Below, in pieces: positions 48,558 to 57,694 of a stretch of 64,000 nt of DNA (its first letter is position 1; the number at the start of each line of letters is the position of its first letter). Source of the stretch: Streptomyces olivochromogenes (GTDB lineage Bacteria > Actinomycetota > Actinomycetes > Streptomycetales > Streptomycetaceae); contig NZ_JADDRL010000010.1 of NCBI RefSeq assembly GCF_021538895.1, forward strand, positions 1 through 64,000, read 5' to 3'. Below the pieces are notes generated by a model. That model ran no database searches. It was given only the letters and a program-made list of their open reading frames with translations, and was not told the DNA's origin. Position numbers and translations under genes: made by a program.

Positions 48558-50228
48558 CTACCCGGCCTGCTTCTGGGCGTCACGGTGGCGGTAGTACGCG
48601 GCCTTCGACGGCGCCTGCGGCTCCTTGCCCAGGATCAGGTCGGCGGCCTTCTCGGCGATCATCATCACCGGTGCGTAGATGTTGCCGTTGGTGACATAGG
48701 GCATGACGGAGGCGTCCACCACGCGCAGGCCCTCCAGCCCGTGCACGCGCATGCTGGCCGGGTCGACGACGGCCATCTCGTCGGTCCCCATCTTGCAGGT
48801 GCAGGACGGGTGCAGGGCGGTCTCGCCCTCCTTCGCGACCCAGTCGAGGATCTCCTCGTCCGTCTCCACCACGGGACCGGGCGAGACCTCCCCGGCGTTG
48901 TACGGGGCGAGCGCGGGCTGGTTCAGGAGCTTGCGGGCGACGCGGATCGCCTCGACCCATTCGCGGCGGTCCTGCTCGGTGGAGAGGTAGTTGAAGCGCA
49001 GCGCCGGGTGCTCGCGCGGATCCCTGCTCTTGATCTTCACCGAGCCGATGGCGTCGGAGTACATGGGCCCGACGTGCACCTGGTAACCGTGGCCGCCGGC
49101 CGGCGAGGAGCCGTCGTAGCGGACCGCGACGGGCAGGAAGTGGAACATCAGGTTGGGATAGTCCACCTGCTCGTTGCTGCGGGCGAAGCCACCGGCTTCG
49201 AAGTGGTTGGTGGCGGCCGGGCCCTTGCGGAACAGCCACTGCAGCCCGATGAAGGGGGCGCGCCACTTCGCCATGTACGGCTGCATGGACACCGGCTGCT
49301 TGCAGGCGTACTGGACGTACACCTCCAGGTGGTCCTGCATGTTCTCGCCGACGCCCGGGAGGTCGTGGACGACGTCGATGCCGAGGGCGCTCAGCTCCTC
49401 GGCGTTGCCGACGCCGGAGAGCTGCAGCAGCTGCGGGGAGTTGATCGCCCCGCCGCAGAGAATGACCTCCTTGGCGCGGACCTGCTGGAGCTCGCCGCGG
49501 CCGCGCTGGTACTCGACCCCGACGGCGCGCTTGCCCTCGAACAGGACGCGGGTGACGAGGGCGCGGGTCCTGACCGTGAGGTTGGGCCGCTTCATCGCGG
49601 GCTTGAGGTACGCCTTGGAGGCCGAGAGCCGGCGTCCACGGTGGACATTGCGGTCGAACTTGGCGAAACCCTCCTGCCGGTAGCCGTTGACGTCGTCCGT
49701 GGGGGCGTAGCCCGCCTCCTCGGTGGCCTTGAGGAAGGCACCGAAGAGCGGGTTGGTCGCGGGGCCGCGTTCCAGCACGAGGGGCCCGTCATGGCCACGG
49801 AACTCGTCGTCCGGGTCGGCGGCCAGACAGTTCTCCATCCGCCGGAAGTACGGCAGACAGTGCGCATAGTCCCAGCTCTCCATGCCCGGATCGGCCGCCC
49901 AGCGCTCGTAGTCCATGGGGTTGCCGCGCTGGAAGATCATGCCGTTGATGCTGCTGGAGCCGCCCAGCACCTTGCCGCGCGCGTGGTAGACGCGCCGGCC
50001 GCCCATGTGGGGCTCGGGCTCGGACTCGTACTTCCAGTCGTAGAAGCGGCTGCCGATCGGATAGGTCAGCGCCGCGGGCATGTGGATGAAGACGTCCCAC
50101 GGGTAGTCGGACCGGCCGGCCTCCAGGACCAGCACCCGGTTCGCCGGATCTGCGGAGAGCCTGTTCGCCAGTGCGCTGCCGGCCGAACCGCCGCCGACGA
50201 TGACGAAGTCGTATTGCAGGGGAGCCAT
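48558..50228 (-). CDS. betA: Choline dehydrogenase-type GMC oxidoreductase
   Basis: 556 residues from ATG 50228 (GAGGC upstream). FAD-binding [16 protein letters not shown] at residue 9 on, the GMC signature around [19 protein letters not shown], the second signature [15 protein letters not shown], and the C-terminal active-site region [11 protein letters not shown] then [19 protein letters not shown]. Context (betB, betaine transporter, metF-like partner) points to oxidation of choline to betaine aldehyde. It is divergent from the IclR gene; the gap has two operator-like elements, one overlapping a likely -10 TATAGC with TTGCGT 18 bases upstream. Confidence 0.92.
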   Translation of the reverse strand: MAPLQYDFVIVGGGSAGSALANRLSADPANRVLVLEAGRSDYPWDVFIHMPAALTYPIGSRFYDWKYESEPEPHMGGRRVYHARGKVLGGSSSINGMIFQRGNPMDYERWAADPGMESWDYAHCLPYFRRMENCLAADPDDEFRGHDGPLVLERGPATNPLFGAFLKATEEAGYAPTDDVNGYRQEGFAKFDRNVHRGRRLSASKAYLKPAMKRPNLTVRTRALVTRVLFEGKRAVGVEYQRGRGELQQVRAKEVILCGGAINSPQLLQLSGVGNAEELSALGIDVVHDLPGVGENMQDHLEVYVQYACKQPVSMQPYMAKWRAPFIGLQWLFRKGPAATNHFEAGGFARSNEQVDYPNLMFHFLPVAVRYDGSSPAGGHGYQVHVGPMYSDAIGSVKIKSRDPREHPALRFNYLSTEQDRREWVEAIRVARKLLNQPALAPYNAGEVSPGPVVETDEEILDWVAKEGETALHPSCTCKMGTDEMAVVDPASMRVHGLEGLRVVDASVMPYVTNGNIYAPVMMIAEKAADLILGKEPQAPSKAAYYRHRDAQKQAG

Positions 50229-50280
50229 GGTGCCTCGTCTCGCTCGCGCCGTAGATACGCGAGGCATGCTAGTACCGGTA

Positions 50281-50313
50281 GCGCTATACGCACCAGGTTG
50301 CGAGCCACGCAAC
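50281..50313. promoter_or_regulatory. Operator elements in the betA/iclR gap
   Basis: GGTGCGTATAGCGC on the minus strand (50281-50294) and the perfect palindrome GTTGCG-AGCCA-CGCAAC (50297-50313). On the minus strand TTGCGT-N18-TATAGC forms a betA promoter lying inside these elements, so binding would block RNA polymerase. Confidence 0.65.
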
Positions 50314-50342
50314 TTGCAAGGCCTTCATTTCAGCCCGGTTAC

Positions 50343-50373
50343 TTGCACCTGCGTTGTTTACTACGCGTATAGT
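50343..50373 (+). promoter_or_regulatory. Candidate promoter giving a leaderless iclR mRNA
   Basis: TTGCAC (50343-50348) and TATAGT (50368-50373), 19 bases apart. The -10 ends 6 bases before GTG 50380 and no Shine-Dalgarno sequence exists, so transcription should start at or next to the start codon. Confidence 0.45.
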
Positions 50374-50379
50374 TTCGTT

Positions 50380-51177
50380 GTGAGCAACCACAGCCAAGAC
50401 ACCGAAACGTCAAATTCGCAGGCCGGCGGCGTACAGTCGGTCGACCGAGCCATCAGCGTCCTCGAGATCCTGGCCCAGCGCGGCGAGGCCGGCGTCAGCG
50501 AGGTGGCCGCCGAGATCGACGTCCACAAGTCCACCGCGTTCCGGCTGCTCGGCGCCCTGGAGGCGCGCGGCCTGGTGGAGCAGGCGGGCGAGCGCGGAAA
50601 GTACCGTCTCGGCTTCGGCATCGTACGCCTGGCCGGCGCCGTCACGGGACGCCTCGACATCACCCAGCAGGGCCGCCCGGTGTGCGAGCGGCTCGCCGAG
50701 GAGATCGGCGAGACCGTCAACATCGCCGTCATGCAGGAGCACTACGCGATCAATCTCTACCAGGTGCGCGGCCCGGCGGCCGTCGCCGCGCACAACTGGG
50801 TCGGGGAGCTGACCCCACTGCACGCCACGTCCAGCGGCAAGATCCTGCTGGCGCACCTGCCCACCAAGGAGCGCGCCGCGCTGCTGTCCGAGGCCGGCCT
50901 GAAGAAGGTCACCCCGCACACCATCACCACGAAGGCGAAGCTGGAGAAGAACCTCGCCGAGGCCCGGGAGCGCGGCTACGCGTGGACCGTGGAGGAGCTG
51001 GAGATCGGTCTGCACGCGATGGCCGCGCCGATCCGCGACCGGGACGGCCAGGTCATCGCGGCGCTCAGCGCCTCCGGGCCCTCGTACCGCTTCACCGAGG
51101 AGCGTCTGCACGAGCTCTCCCCGGTCCTGCTCAAGGGCGCGGAGGAGATCAGCCACCGGATGGGCTACCTGGGCTGA
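50380..51177 (+). CDS. IclR family transcriptional regulator of the betaine locus
   Basis: 265 residues from GTG 50380. N-terminal winged HTH (VQSVDRAISVLEILAQRGEA, GVSEVAAEIDVHKSTAFRLL) at about 18-75; C-terminal IclR effector domain with NIAVMQEHYAINLYQV, HATSSGKILLAHLP, and the AAPIRDRDGQVIAALSASGP effector-site segment. It lies between betA and gbcA in the middle of the locus and is the only regulator in 25 kb, so it very probably binds the shared GKTGCGTATMGCGC/GTTGC..GCAAC motif. Whether it represses or activates, and which metabolite it senses (choline, betaine, dimethylglycine), is not visible. Confidence 0.92.
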   Translation: MSNHSQDTETSNSQAGGVQSVDRAISVLEILAQRGEAGVSEVAAEIDVHKSTAFRLLGALEARGLVEQAGERGKYRLGFGIVRLAGAVTGRLDITQQGRPVCERLAEEIGETVNIAVMQEHYAINLYQVRGPAAVAAHNWVGELTPLHATSSGKILLAHLPTKERAALLSEAGLKKVTPHTITTKAKLEKNLAEARERGYAWTVEELEIGLHAMAAPIRDRDGQVIAALSASGPSYRFTEERLHELSPVLLKGAEEISHRMGYLG

Positions 51178-51189
51178 CCGACGCCTCGT

Positions 51190-52320
51190 CTACTGCGGAC
51201 GGACGCCCAGGCGCTCGTTCACCCAGTCGTGGAAGGCCCCGATGTGGTGCTCGCTGGGGACGAGGACGCCGCCCTTGGCGTACATCCGGGAGCTCATTCC
51301 GGGCTGGGTGCGCTCGCACGCGTCGAAGTCCTGGCGGTTGACCCGGTCGAAGAGTTCCACGGACCGGCTGACGTCCTTGCCGCTGTCGACGACGTGCGGG
51401 AGGTAGAGCCAGTCGCACTCGACGATCGTGCGGTCGACTGCCACCGGGTACATCCGGTGGAAGATCACGTGGTCGGGGACGAGGTTGATGAAGACCTGCG
51501 GCTTGACGGTGATCGCGTAGTAGCGGCGGTCCTGGCCCTCGGACACCCCGGGGATGCGGTCCAGGCCCTCGGAACCGTCGACGGTGAAGCCCTGGACCTC
51601 CTCACCGAACTCGGCGCCGTGACCGACGTAGTACTGGGCGGCATAGCCGTCGGCGAACTCGGGGAGCACCTCGGTGAGTTCGGGGTGGATCGTGGCGCAG
51701 TGGTAGCACTCCATGAAGTTCTCGATGATGAGCTTCCAGTTCGCCTTGACGTCGTAGACGATCCGCTTGCCCACCGAGAGGTTGTCGATGTCGTAGCGCT
51801 CGATCGATTCCACGTCGCCGAGACGGCCCACGACTTCGCCTACGACGTCCTCCTCGAAGGAGGGCGGGTTCTCGGCGAGGCAGACCCAGACGTAGCCGAG
51901 CCATTCGCGGGTGGCCACGCTCACCAGGCCGTACTCGGTACGGCCGACGTCCGGCATCTTCGTGAGGTTGGGCGCGGCGACCAGCTTGCCGTTCAGGTCA
52001 TATGTCCAGGCGTGGTACGGGCACTGGAAGGCCCGCTTGACCTCGCCGCTCTCCTCCGTGCAGAGCTTGGCCCCGCGGTGCCGGCAGACGTTGAAGTAGG
52101 CGCGGACGGAGTTGTCCCTGGCACGCGTGACCAGGATGCTCTCGCGGCCCACGTCGACGGTGCGGAAGGCCCCGGGCTTCGCCAGTTCGGAGGCGCGCGC
52201 GACGCAGAACCACATGGTCTCGAATATGCGCTCCTGCTCCTGGGCGAAGATCCCGGGATCCGTGTAGGAGGAGCCGGGGAGGGTGGCGATCAGGCTGTCC
52301 GGCAGGCTGGTCGAGGTCAC
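51190..52320 (-). CDS. gbcA: Glycine betaine demethylase, Rieske oxygenase subunit
   Basis: 376 residues from GTG 52320 (CGAGGAG six bases upstream; ATG 52359 is in frame but lacks a ribosome site). Rieske cluster C79-x-H81 and C100-x2-H103 (NVCRHRGAKLC, CPYHAWTYD); mononuclear iron site NFMECYHCATIHPEL (H207, H212). This is the GbcA-like trimethylammonium oxygenase group. Betaine + O2 + NAD(P)H gives dimethylglycine + formaldehyde. The reductant comes from the adjacent ferredoxin and reductase genes. Convergent with iclR (12 bases). Confidence 0.9.
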   Translation of the reverse strand: MTSTSLPDSLIATLPGSSYTDPGIFAQEQERIFETMWFCVARASELAKPGAFRTVDVGRESILVTRARDNSVRAYFNVCRHRGAKLCTEESGEVKRAFQCPYHAWTYDLNGKLVAAPNLTKMPDVGRTEYGLVSVATREWLGYVWVCLAENPPSFEEDVVGEVVGRLGDVESIERYDIDNLSVGKRIVYDVKANWKLIIENFMECYHCATIHPELTEVLPEFADGYAAQYYVGHGAEFGEEVQGFTVDGSEGLDRIPGVSEGQDRRYYAITVKPQVFINLVPDHVIFHRMYPVAVDRTIVECDWLYLPHVVDSGKDVSRSVELFDRVNRQDFDACERTQPGMSSRMYAKGGVLVPSEHHIGAFHDWVNERLGVRPQ

Positions 52321-52386
52321 GGTGCACTCCTCGGGAAACGTCGTGGAGGGGTCATTCACGCGCCGGGAAGATCGACTCCGGACGGC

Positions 52387-52422
52387 GTTGTGTACTCAGC
52401 AACACTGCGCGCCATAGGCAAC
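52387..52422. promoter_or_regulatory. Operator elements upstream of gbcA
   Basis: GTTG-N9-CAAC (52387-52403) and, on the minus strand, GTTGCCTATGGCGC (52409-52422), the locus motif with two changes. They sit 67-102 bases upstream of the chosen gbcA start. Confidence 0.55.
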
Positions 52423-52450
52423 CGCAGCATGGGATGCCGCATGAGTGCTG

Positions 52451-53614
52451 TCAAGACATGGCGGCGGCGAGCTGCTTGCGCCAGCGGGTGAACAGCCGCG
52501 GCTGATTCATCCCGAGCACGGCCACCGGCTGACCGCCTCGCCGGTAGACGGCCAGGACGTCGCGGTCGTCCGCCGCACCGGCCTCGACGGTCACACTGTC
52601 GGCGCCGGCCGCGTGGCCGGCGAACTGGATCTTCACGCCGTACTGATCCGACCAGAAGTACGGCGGCCGGGGCACACCCGGCTGCGCGGCACCGCCCGCC
52701 AGCAGCGTGGCGACGGCGGCGTCGGGACGCTCCCGCGCACCGGTCCAGTGTTCGACCCTGCGGTGGGCGCCGACCCGGGGGTCGTACCAGTTGGCACAGT
52801 CGCCGACCGCGACCACGCCGGCCAGGCTGGTGCGGCCGTCGGCGCCGCACTTGACGCCGTTGTCGAGCGCGACGCCGGAGCCTTCCAGCCACTCGACACA
52901 CGGGCTCGCGCCGACACCGACGACCACGATGTCGGCGGCGAGGCTGCGTCCGTCCGCCAGCAGGACGGCGTCCACCCGGGTCTCCCCACTCAGCCCCTTG
53001 ACGCCGACACCGCACAACAGCCGTACACCGTGGTCCGCGTGCAGGCCGGAGACGATGCCGCCCATCGCCTCGCCCAGCGGTCCGGCGAGCGGCGTCGGGG
53101 CCACCTCGACGACCGTCACGTCGAGTCCGAGGGTGTACGCGGTGGAGGCGACTTCGGCGCCGATGAATCCGCCGCCGATCACGACCAGCCGTCCACCCAG
53201 GGCCAGTTCGTCGCGCAAGGCGCGGGCGTCGTCGAGGGTGCGCAGCAGGTGCACTCCGGCGAGGCCCTCGCTGCCCGGCAGGGTGCGTGCGGCAGCGCCG
53301 GTCGCGATGACGATGCCGTCGGCGCGCAACTCGCGTCCACCGGCGAGCCGGACGGCGCGGTCGGTGCGGTCGAGTCCGGTGGCGCGGGTGCCGAGCAGCC
53401 ACTCCGCCCCCAGGTCCTCTTCGTCCGTCTCCAGGGCCAGGTCCGCTTCGCCGACGGTGCCGGCCAAGAACTCCTTGGACAGTGGCGGCCTGTCGTACGG
53501 GCGGTGCCACTCGTCGCCGATGACGACCAGCCGCCCGTCGTAGCCCTGCTTCCGCAGCGACCGCGCCGCCGACAAACCGGCCAGCGAGGCGCCCACCACG
53601 GCCACGGTCCTCAC
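52451..53614 (-). CDS. FAD-dependent ferredoxin reductase for the betaine oxygenase
   Basis: 387 residues from GTG 53614, overlapping the ferredoxin stop (GTGA). Two dinucleotide folds: FAD site VAVVGASLAGLSAARSL and NAD(P)H site LVVIGGGFIGAEVASTAYTLG; also RPPLSKEFLAG, ATGAAARTLPG, VVAVGDCANW and a C-terminal reductase domain (FWSDQYGVKIQFAGHA). This is the rhodocoxin/putidaredoxin reductase class. With the Rieske ferredoxin it supplies electrons to GbcA, in place of the flavodoxin-reductase-type GbcB used by Pseudomonas (known from that genus). Confidence 0.9.
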   Translation of the reverse strand: MRTVAVVGASLAGLSAARSLRKQGYDGRLVVIGDEWHRPYDRPPLSKEFLAGTVGEADLALETDEEDLGAEWLLGTRATGLDRTDRAVRLAGGRELRADGIVIATGAAARTLPGSEGLAGVHLLRTLDDARALRDELALGGRLVVIGGGFIGAEVASTAYTLGLDVTVVEVAPTPLAGPLGEAMGGIVSGLHADHGVRLLCGVGVKGLSGETRVDAVLLADGRSLAADIVVVGVGASPCVEWLEGSGVALDNGVKCGADGRTSLAGVVAVGDCANWYDPRVGAHRRVEHWTGARERPDAAVATLLAGGAAQPGVPRPPYFWSDQYGVKIQFAGHAAGADSVTVEAGAADDRDVLAVYRRGGQPVAVLGMNQPRLFTRWRKQLAAAMS

Positions 53615-53973
53615 GCGGGCCCCCCGGCGAGCCGGGAAGCGATGCAGGGCGGCAGGTTGGGCGCCTCCGTGGACACACGGACGTAGATCATGCCGTCCTC
53701 GACCACGACCTCGTGCGTCCGGACCGGGAGCTTGGCCGGCGGGGCGTCGACGGCGCCGGTCCTCAGGTCGAACTTCGAGGCATGCAGCGGGCATTCCACC
53801 TCGCAGCCCTCCAGCCAGCCGTCGGCGAGCGAGGCGTCCTGATGGGTGCAGGTGTCGTCGATGGCGAAGACCTCGCCATCGTCGGTGTGGAACACCGAGA
53901 CCGGCGGATCGATGTCGAGCCGGAAAGCCTCGCCTCGCGGAAGATCCACGAGACGGCACGCGGGAATCATCAT
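53611..53973 (-). CDS. Rieske-type [2Fe-2S] ferredoxin
   Basis: 120 residues. Small cytosolic Rieske ferredoxin with C42-T-H44 (DDTCTHQDASLADG) and C61-P-L-H64 (VECPLHASKFDL), then a PAKLPVRTHEVVVEDGMIYV strand. Same architecture as dioxygenase ferredoxins. It starts at ATG 53973 (or 53970) and is coupled to the reductase gene. Electron carrier between reductase and GbcA by inference from position. Confidence 0.92.
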   Translation of the reverse strand: MMIPACRLVDLPRGEAFRLDIDPPVSVFHTDDGEVFAIDDTCTHQDASLADGWLEGCEVECPLHASKFDLRTGAVDAPPAKLPVRTHEVVVEDGMIYVRVSTEAPNLPPCIASRLAGGPA

Positions 53974-53981
53974 GACACCTC

Positions 53982-54118
53982 GGTGCGTATAGCGAAACGG
54001 ATTGCAGTAAGCGCAACATCAGTCTGAAGTCGCCCAGAACCCTTGTCAAGGCGTTCCCGAGCCGAGACACCCCGACGTTTCCGTTCCCCTCTGCGCAACG
54101 CTGTGCGCGATAGGGAAC
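53982..54118. promoter_or_regulatory. Operator-like motifs upstream of the ferredoxin gene
   Basis: GGTGCGTATAGCGA at 53982-53995 (nearly identical to the betA copy), TTGC-N7-GCAA at 54002-54016, and GTTCCCTATCGCGC on the minus strand at 54105-54118. The first lies 9 bases from the ferredoxin start, ideal for repression. Confidence 0.6.
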
Positions 54119-54161
54119 AGAACGAAAGAGAAATCCGACCACTGCAGGGCACATGAAGGCA

Positions 54162-54199
54162 GCCCGTCTCCCCGCCCCACAAGGGACGAGGAGACGGGC
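54162..54199 (-). terminator. Terminator after the MBL/mycothiol dehydrogenase pair
   Basis: GCCCGTCTCC and GGAGACGGGC separated by 18 bases, 28 bases past the MBL stop at 54227 in its direction of transcription. Confidence 0.6.
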
Positions 54200-54226
54200 G
54201 TGAACTGCCCCGCGCCTGCCGGACGG

Positions 54227-54859
54227 TCAGAAGCCCCGGTCGATCCACTCCTGAAGATGCGGCGCCTCGGCGGCAATGGTGGTCGTAGCCCCGTGTCCGG
54301 TGTGGACGACGGTGTCACCCGGCAGCGTGAGCAGACGGTGCCGGATCGAGTCGACGATGGTGGGGAAGTCGCTGTACGACCTTCCCGTCGCCCCCGGCCC
54401 GCCCGCGAAGAGCGTGTCACCGCTGAAGAGCGCGGTGAGACCCGGTGCGTACAGGCAGACCGCGCCGGGTGCGTGGCCGGGCGTGTGCAACACGGTCAGC
54501 TCGACACCCGCCACCGCGAGCACCTGGCCGTCGGCCAGTTCGCCGTCGGGCTTCCGGTCGGGGTGAGTCTGCTTCCACAGTGGCAGGTCGTCGCCATGGA
54601 GCAGGATCGGGGCACGGGTGCGTGCCGCGAGTGCCGGCGCGGCGTCGATATGGTCGTTGTGGGCGTGGGTGCACACAATGGCTCGCAGGCTGCGCCCGCC
54701 GAGCGCCTCGGCGATGGCCTCGGCGTCGTGCGCGGCGTCGACGACGACGGCCTCGCGGTCGTCGCCGATGATCCACACGTTGTTGTCGACGTCCCAGGTG
54801 CCGCCGTCCAGGGAGAACGTCCCCGAAGTGACGAGGCGTTCAATGCGGGCGGATGTCAT
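54227..54859 (-). CDS. MBL-fold hydrolase paired with mycothiol dehydrogenase
   Basis: 210 residues. Metallo-beta-lactamase fold with THAHNDH (H65, H67, D69, H70), the later HTPGHAPGAVCLY, LFSGDTLFAGGPGATGRS and C-terminal VHTGHG. Glyoxalase II-like. It overlaps the mycothiol dehydrogenase stop (TGATG). In actinobacteria this pairing is recurrent: the dehydrogenase makes S-formylmycothiol and the hydrolase probably releases formate and mycothiol (role inferred from gene pairing). Confidence 0.88.
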   Translation of the reverse strand: MTSARIERLVTSGTFSLDGGTWDVDNNVWIIGDDREAVVVDAAHDAEAIAEALGGRSLRAIVCTHAHNDHIDAAPALAARTRAPILLHGDDLPLWKQTHPDRKPDGELADGQVLAVAGVELTVLHTPGHAPGAVCLYAPGLTALFSGDTLFAGGPGATGRSYSDFPTIVDSIRHRLLTLPGDTVVHTGHGATTTIAAEAPHLQEWIDRGF

Positions 54860-55944
54860 CAGAACACCACCACCGAGCGCAGGACGTCGCCGGCGTGCAT
54901 CCGCTCGAACGCCTTCTCCACCTCGTCCAGCGCGATGGTCTCCGTGACGAACGCGTCCAACGGCAGGCGGCCCTGCAGATGGAGGTCGATGAGCATCGGG
55001 AAGTCACGAGAGGGCAGGCAGTCCCCGTACCAGGAGGACTTGAGCGCGCCACCTCGGCCGAACACGTCCAGCAGCGGCAGTTCGAGCTTCATCTCGGGAG
55101 TCGGCACACCGACCAGGACGACCGTGCCGGCCAGGTCGCGGGCATAGAAGGCCTGCTTGTACGTCTCCGGGCGGCCGACCGCCTCGATGACGACATCGGC
55201 GCCGAAGCCGGCGGTCAGTTCACGGATCGCCTCGACTGGATCAGTCTGCTGGGAGTTGACGGTATGGGTCGCGCCCAGTTTCACGGCGGTGGCCAGCTTC
55301 CGGTCGTCGAGGTCCACAGCGATGATCTTCGCCGCGCCCGCCAGGTTCGCCCCGACGACCGCCGCGTCCCCGACACCACCGCAGCCGATGACGGCCACAG
55401 TGTCGCCGCGCCCGACGTTACCGGTGTTGATGGCGGCGCCGATGCCCGCCATCACCCCGCACCCCAGCAGTCCGGCGGCGGCCGGCGACGCGGCCCGGTC
55501 GACCTTGGTGCACTGCCCCGCCGCCACCAGCGTCTTCTCCGCGAACGCGCCGATGCCCAGCGCCGGGGACAACTCGGTCCCGTCGAGCAGGGTCATCTTC
55601 TGCTTCGCGTTGTGGGTGTCGAAGCAGTACCACGGCCGTCCACGCAGACAGGCCCGGCACTGCCCGCACACGGCACGCCAGTTGAGGATGACGAAGTCAC
55701 CCGGGGCGACGTCGGTGACACCCTCCCCCACCGCCTCCACCACGCCCGCGGCCTCGTGGCCCAGCAGGAAGGGGAAGTCGTCGTTGATGCCACCCTCGCG
55801 ATAGTGCAGATCGGTGTGGCACACCCCGCAGGCCTCGACCTTCACCAGCGCCTCACCCGGACCGGGGTCCGGCACGATGATCGTTTCCAGGCTGACGGGG
55901 GCGCCCTGCTCCCGCGCGACGACTGCACGGACCTGGTGCGTCAT
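54859..55944 (-). CDS. mscR: S-(hydroxymethyl)mycothiol dehydrogenase
   Basis: 361 residues from ATG 55944 (GAGGAG upstream). Zinc alcohol dehydrogenase: catalytic zinc ligands C39 (CGVCHTD) and H63-E64, structural zinc C93, C96, C99, C107 in [15 protein letters not shown], and NAD fold [17 protein letters not shown]. The [14 protein letters not shown] loop is typical of mycothiol-dependent formaldehyde dehydrogenase. It oxidises the formaldehyde-mycothiol adduct, disposing of formaldehyde released by GbcA. No full locus-motif copy was found directly upstream. Confidence 0.92.
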   Translation of the reverse strand: MTHQVRAVVAREQGAPVSLETIIVPDPGPGEALVKVEACGVCHTDLHYREGGINDDFPFLLGHEAAGVVEAVGEGVTDVAPGDFVILNWRAVCGQCRACLRGRPWYCFDTHNAKQKMTLLDGTELSPALGIGAFAEKTLVAAGQCTKVDRAASPAAAGLLGCGVMAGIGAAINTGNVGRGDTVAVIGCGGVGDAAVVGANLAGAAKIIAVDLDDRKLATAVKLGATHTVNSQQTDPVEAIRELTAGFGADVVIEAVGRPETYKQAFYARDLAGTVVLVGVPTPEMKLELPLLDVFGRGGALKSSWYGDCLPSRDFPMLIDLHLQGRLPLDAFVTETIALDEVEKAFERMHAGDVLRSVVVF

Positions 55945-56399
55945 GGCCACTCCTCGACTGGTGTCCGGGTCTGATGTCGAGCGTTTCTCATTACGGCACA
56001 CATCTCATGTGCCGCAACAAAGCATCGTGGAGCGCCGACCGAGGGTCAAGGCGTCGGCGCACAGCACACCGCTCAGGAAGCCGGACCACGCCAGCACGCA
56101 CCCTGGGCCGGGGCGCGCGCGGTGCCCTGCGGCCTACCGCCAGGCCGCACCCCCCCATCCGCTCACCAGGCCATCTCGCCCATCAGTGCCGTCACGTCCG
56201 GTTGCCGGGTGCGGTCGAGGCTCTGCTCGACCCAGATCACCTTTCCGGCATCCGGCCCGCCCCGGCGACGACCGAACGCATCATCTCCAAGCACTCGTCG
56301 ATGTCCCGTCCGCGTTCCTCGTTCAGACCATCGGGCATCCACCACAGCCGGTGCGACGCGCCCGTCCCGGGACAGCGTGCGCTGCCCGCCGACCGGGGC
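55945..56399 (-). other. Gene-poor gap with an unidentified relic
   Basis: On the minus strand two short frames join across a frameshift: GLNEERGRDIDECLEMMRSV then KVIWVEQSLDRTRQPDVTAL and MGEMAW to a stop at 56163. The codon bias looks like former coding DNA, but I do not recognise the family. The remaining part should contain the mycothiol dehydrogenase promoter. Confidence 0.4.
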
Positions 56400-56700
56400 T
56401 CAAATGGCGTAGAGGCAGGTGGCACCGATCAGCGGTGCATGGTCGTCGTCGGAGTCCGCCGTCTGGTTACCCAGCCGGGTCACCCTCTCATTGACGTGCT
56501 CAGCAGTTCGTCCGATGGCAGGTTCAGTGCGGAGACGGGGAAGTTCAGCACTGCGGTCCGTGACCGGGCGATGGTCACCGGGGCGTGCAACCCGTGGCAC
56601 ACGAGGTCGCCGACCACCAGTGTCACCCGGATGCCCGGCAGCGGGATGACGTCGAACCAGCCGCCGCCGGGCTGGCCCGCACCCGCCTCAAACGCATGCC
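56400..56700 (-). pseudogene. SpoIIE-type PP2C phosphatase remnant
   Basis: The minus-strand frame reads GQPGGGWFDVIPLPGIRVTL then VVGDLVCHGLHAPVTIARSR, the G-G-D-W-Y-D-V-I-P-L core of Streptomyces SpoIIE phosphatases (the usual GGDWYD Asp is replaced by Gly here). After a frame change it reads VNERVTRLGNQTADS and PLIGATCLYAI, the family's next conserved block, ending at TGA 56400. N-terminal sensor and last strands are missing. Confidence 0.7.
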
Positions 56701-57083
56701 GTACCGGCCGAGCGTGCTCGACGGATTCATCGCTCAGACCAGACTGCTCACAACACCGCGATGACGTCACCCCGAACCGAAAACCTCAGGTAGCTGGATG
56801 CCCGTCGATGACATGGTGCGATGCGGTCTCGATGCCGCCGACTCCCGGATTGTGGCCGCCGCCGACGAGAGGCAGGGTGGTCTCAAGACCGCGTGAGCGA
56901 GGCAGAAGGCACACGGCCTGTCACGGACGTGGGCTACGGCTTGTCCTCATCGCGAAGCGAGATGTGTGAGCCGGGAACCGGCGAACTTGGTCACCGCCGA
57001 ACGAGTGGGCCGATGTACCCGTCCGGAATGCGGCGGCCGACGCAAGATCGCCCATTCCGGGCAGGCTTACGGAGGTGTAGTAC

Positions 57084-57515
57084 ATGTCAGAGAAGAACCC
57101 AGAGCACGGGACCGCCCACGAGGCCTCCTTGCCGCCCGAAGTCAAGTTGCTGCAGGAAGTCACTCCGCCCTTCTTTCCCGAAGGTGGTTCGGGAATGACC
57201 ATCCTCGTCGACTGGCCTCCCGGTCACCCCGGACTCCCTCCGCATCGCCACTCGGGCCCGTCGTTCGGCTACGTGATGGAGGGCGCGCTCCGGTTCGAGC
57301 TCGAGGGTGAGCCGGAGCGTGTGGTCAAGGCCGGCGGGACGTTCTGGGAACCAGGCGGTGACGTGATCCACTACCAGGACGGCAACGCCCTGTCGGACGC
57401 AGCGACCAAATTCGTGGTGACGATGGTGTGCGCGCCGGGTCAGCCGATGCTCACGTTGGTCGACGAGGAGGAACTGAAGGAACGGGCGCACCTGCGCGCC
57501 CCGCGTCCCTCCTAA
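57084..57515 (+). CDS. Cupin-domain protein
   Basis: 143 residues from ATG 57084 behind GGAGG (57072-57076). Single cupin: PPHRHSGPSFGYVMEGALRF gives the H-x-H..G motif 1, and GGTFWEPGGDVIHYQDGN gives motif 2 with its late His. A double-stranded beta-helix metal-binding protein; may be a small dioxygenase, isomerase or sensor. No operon partner. Confidence 0.88.
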   Translation: MSEKNPEHGTAHEASLPPEVKLLQEVTPPFFPEGGSGMTILVDWPPGHPGLPPHRHSGPSFGYVMEGALRFELEGEPERVVKAGGTFWEPGGDVIHYQDGNALSDAATKFVVTMVCAPGQPMLTLVDEEELKERAHLRAPRPS

Positions 57516-57694
57516 GAATGACCCGCGAGAGCGACAAGCGTGCGGAGTCCGGAATGCTGGTGGTCGAGGCGGTCCGCCACCCCGGATAAGGGTGGCAGGC
57601 GGCGCACGAGGAGGCGGCACCGACACGATGAACGGTGGTGCGGGCACCGCGGGGACCGGGCCGGTGTGGCCGGCTGACGGCACCCGCAGTCGCG

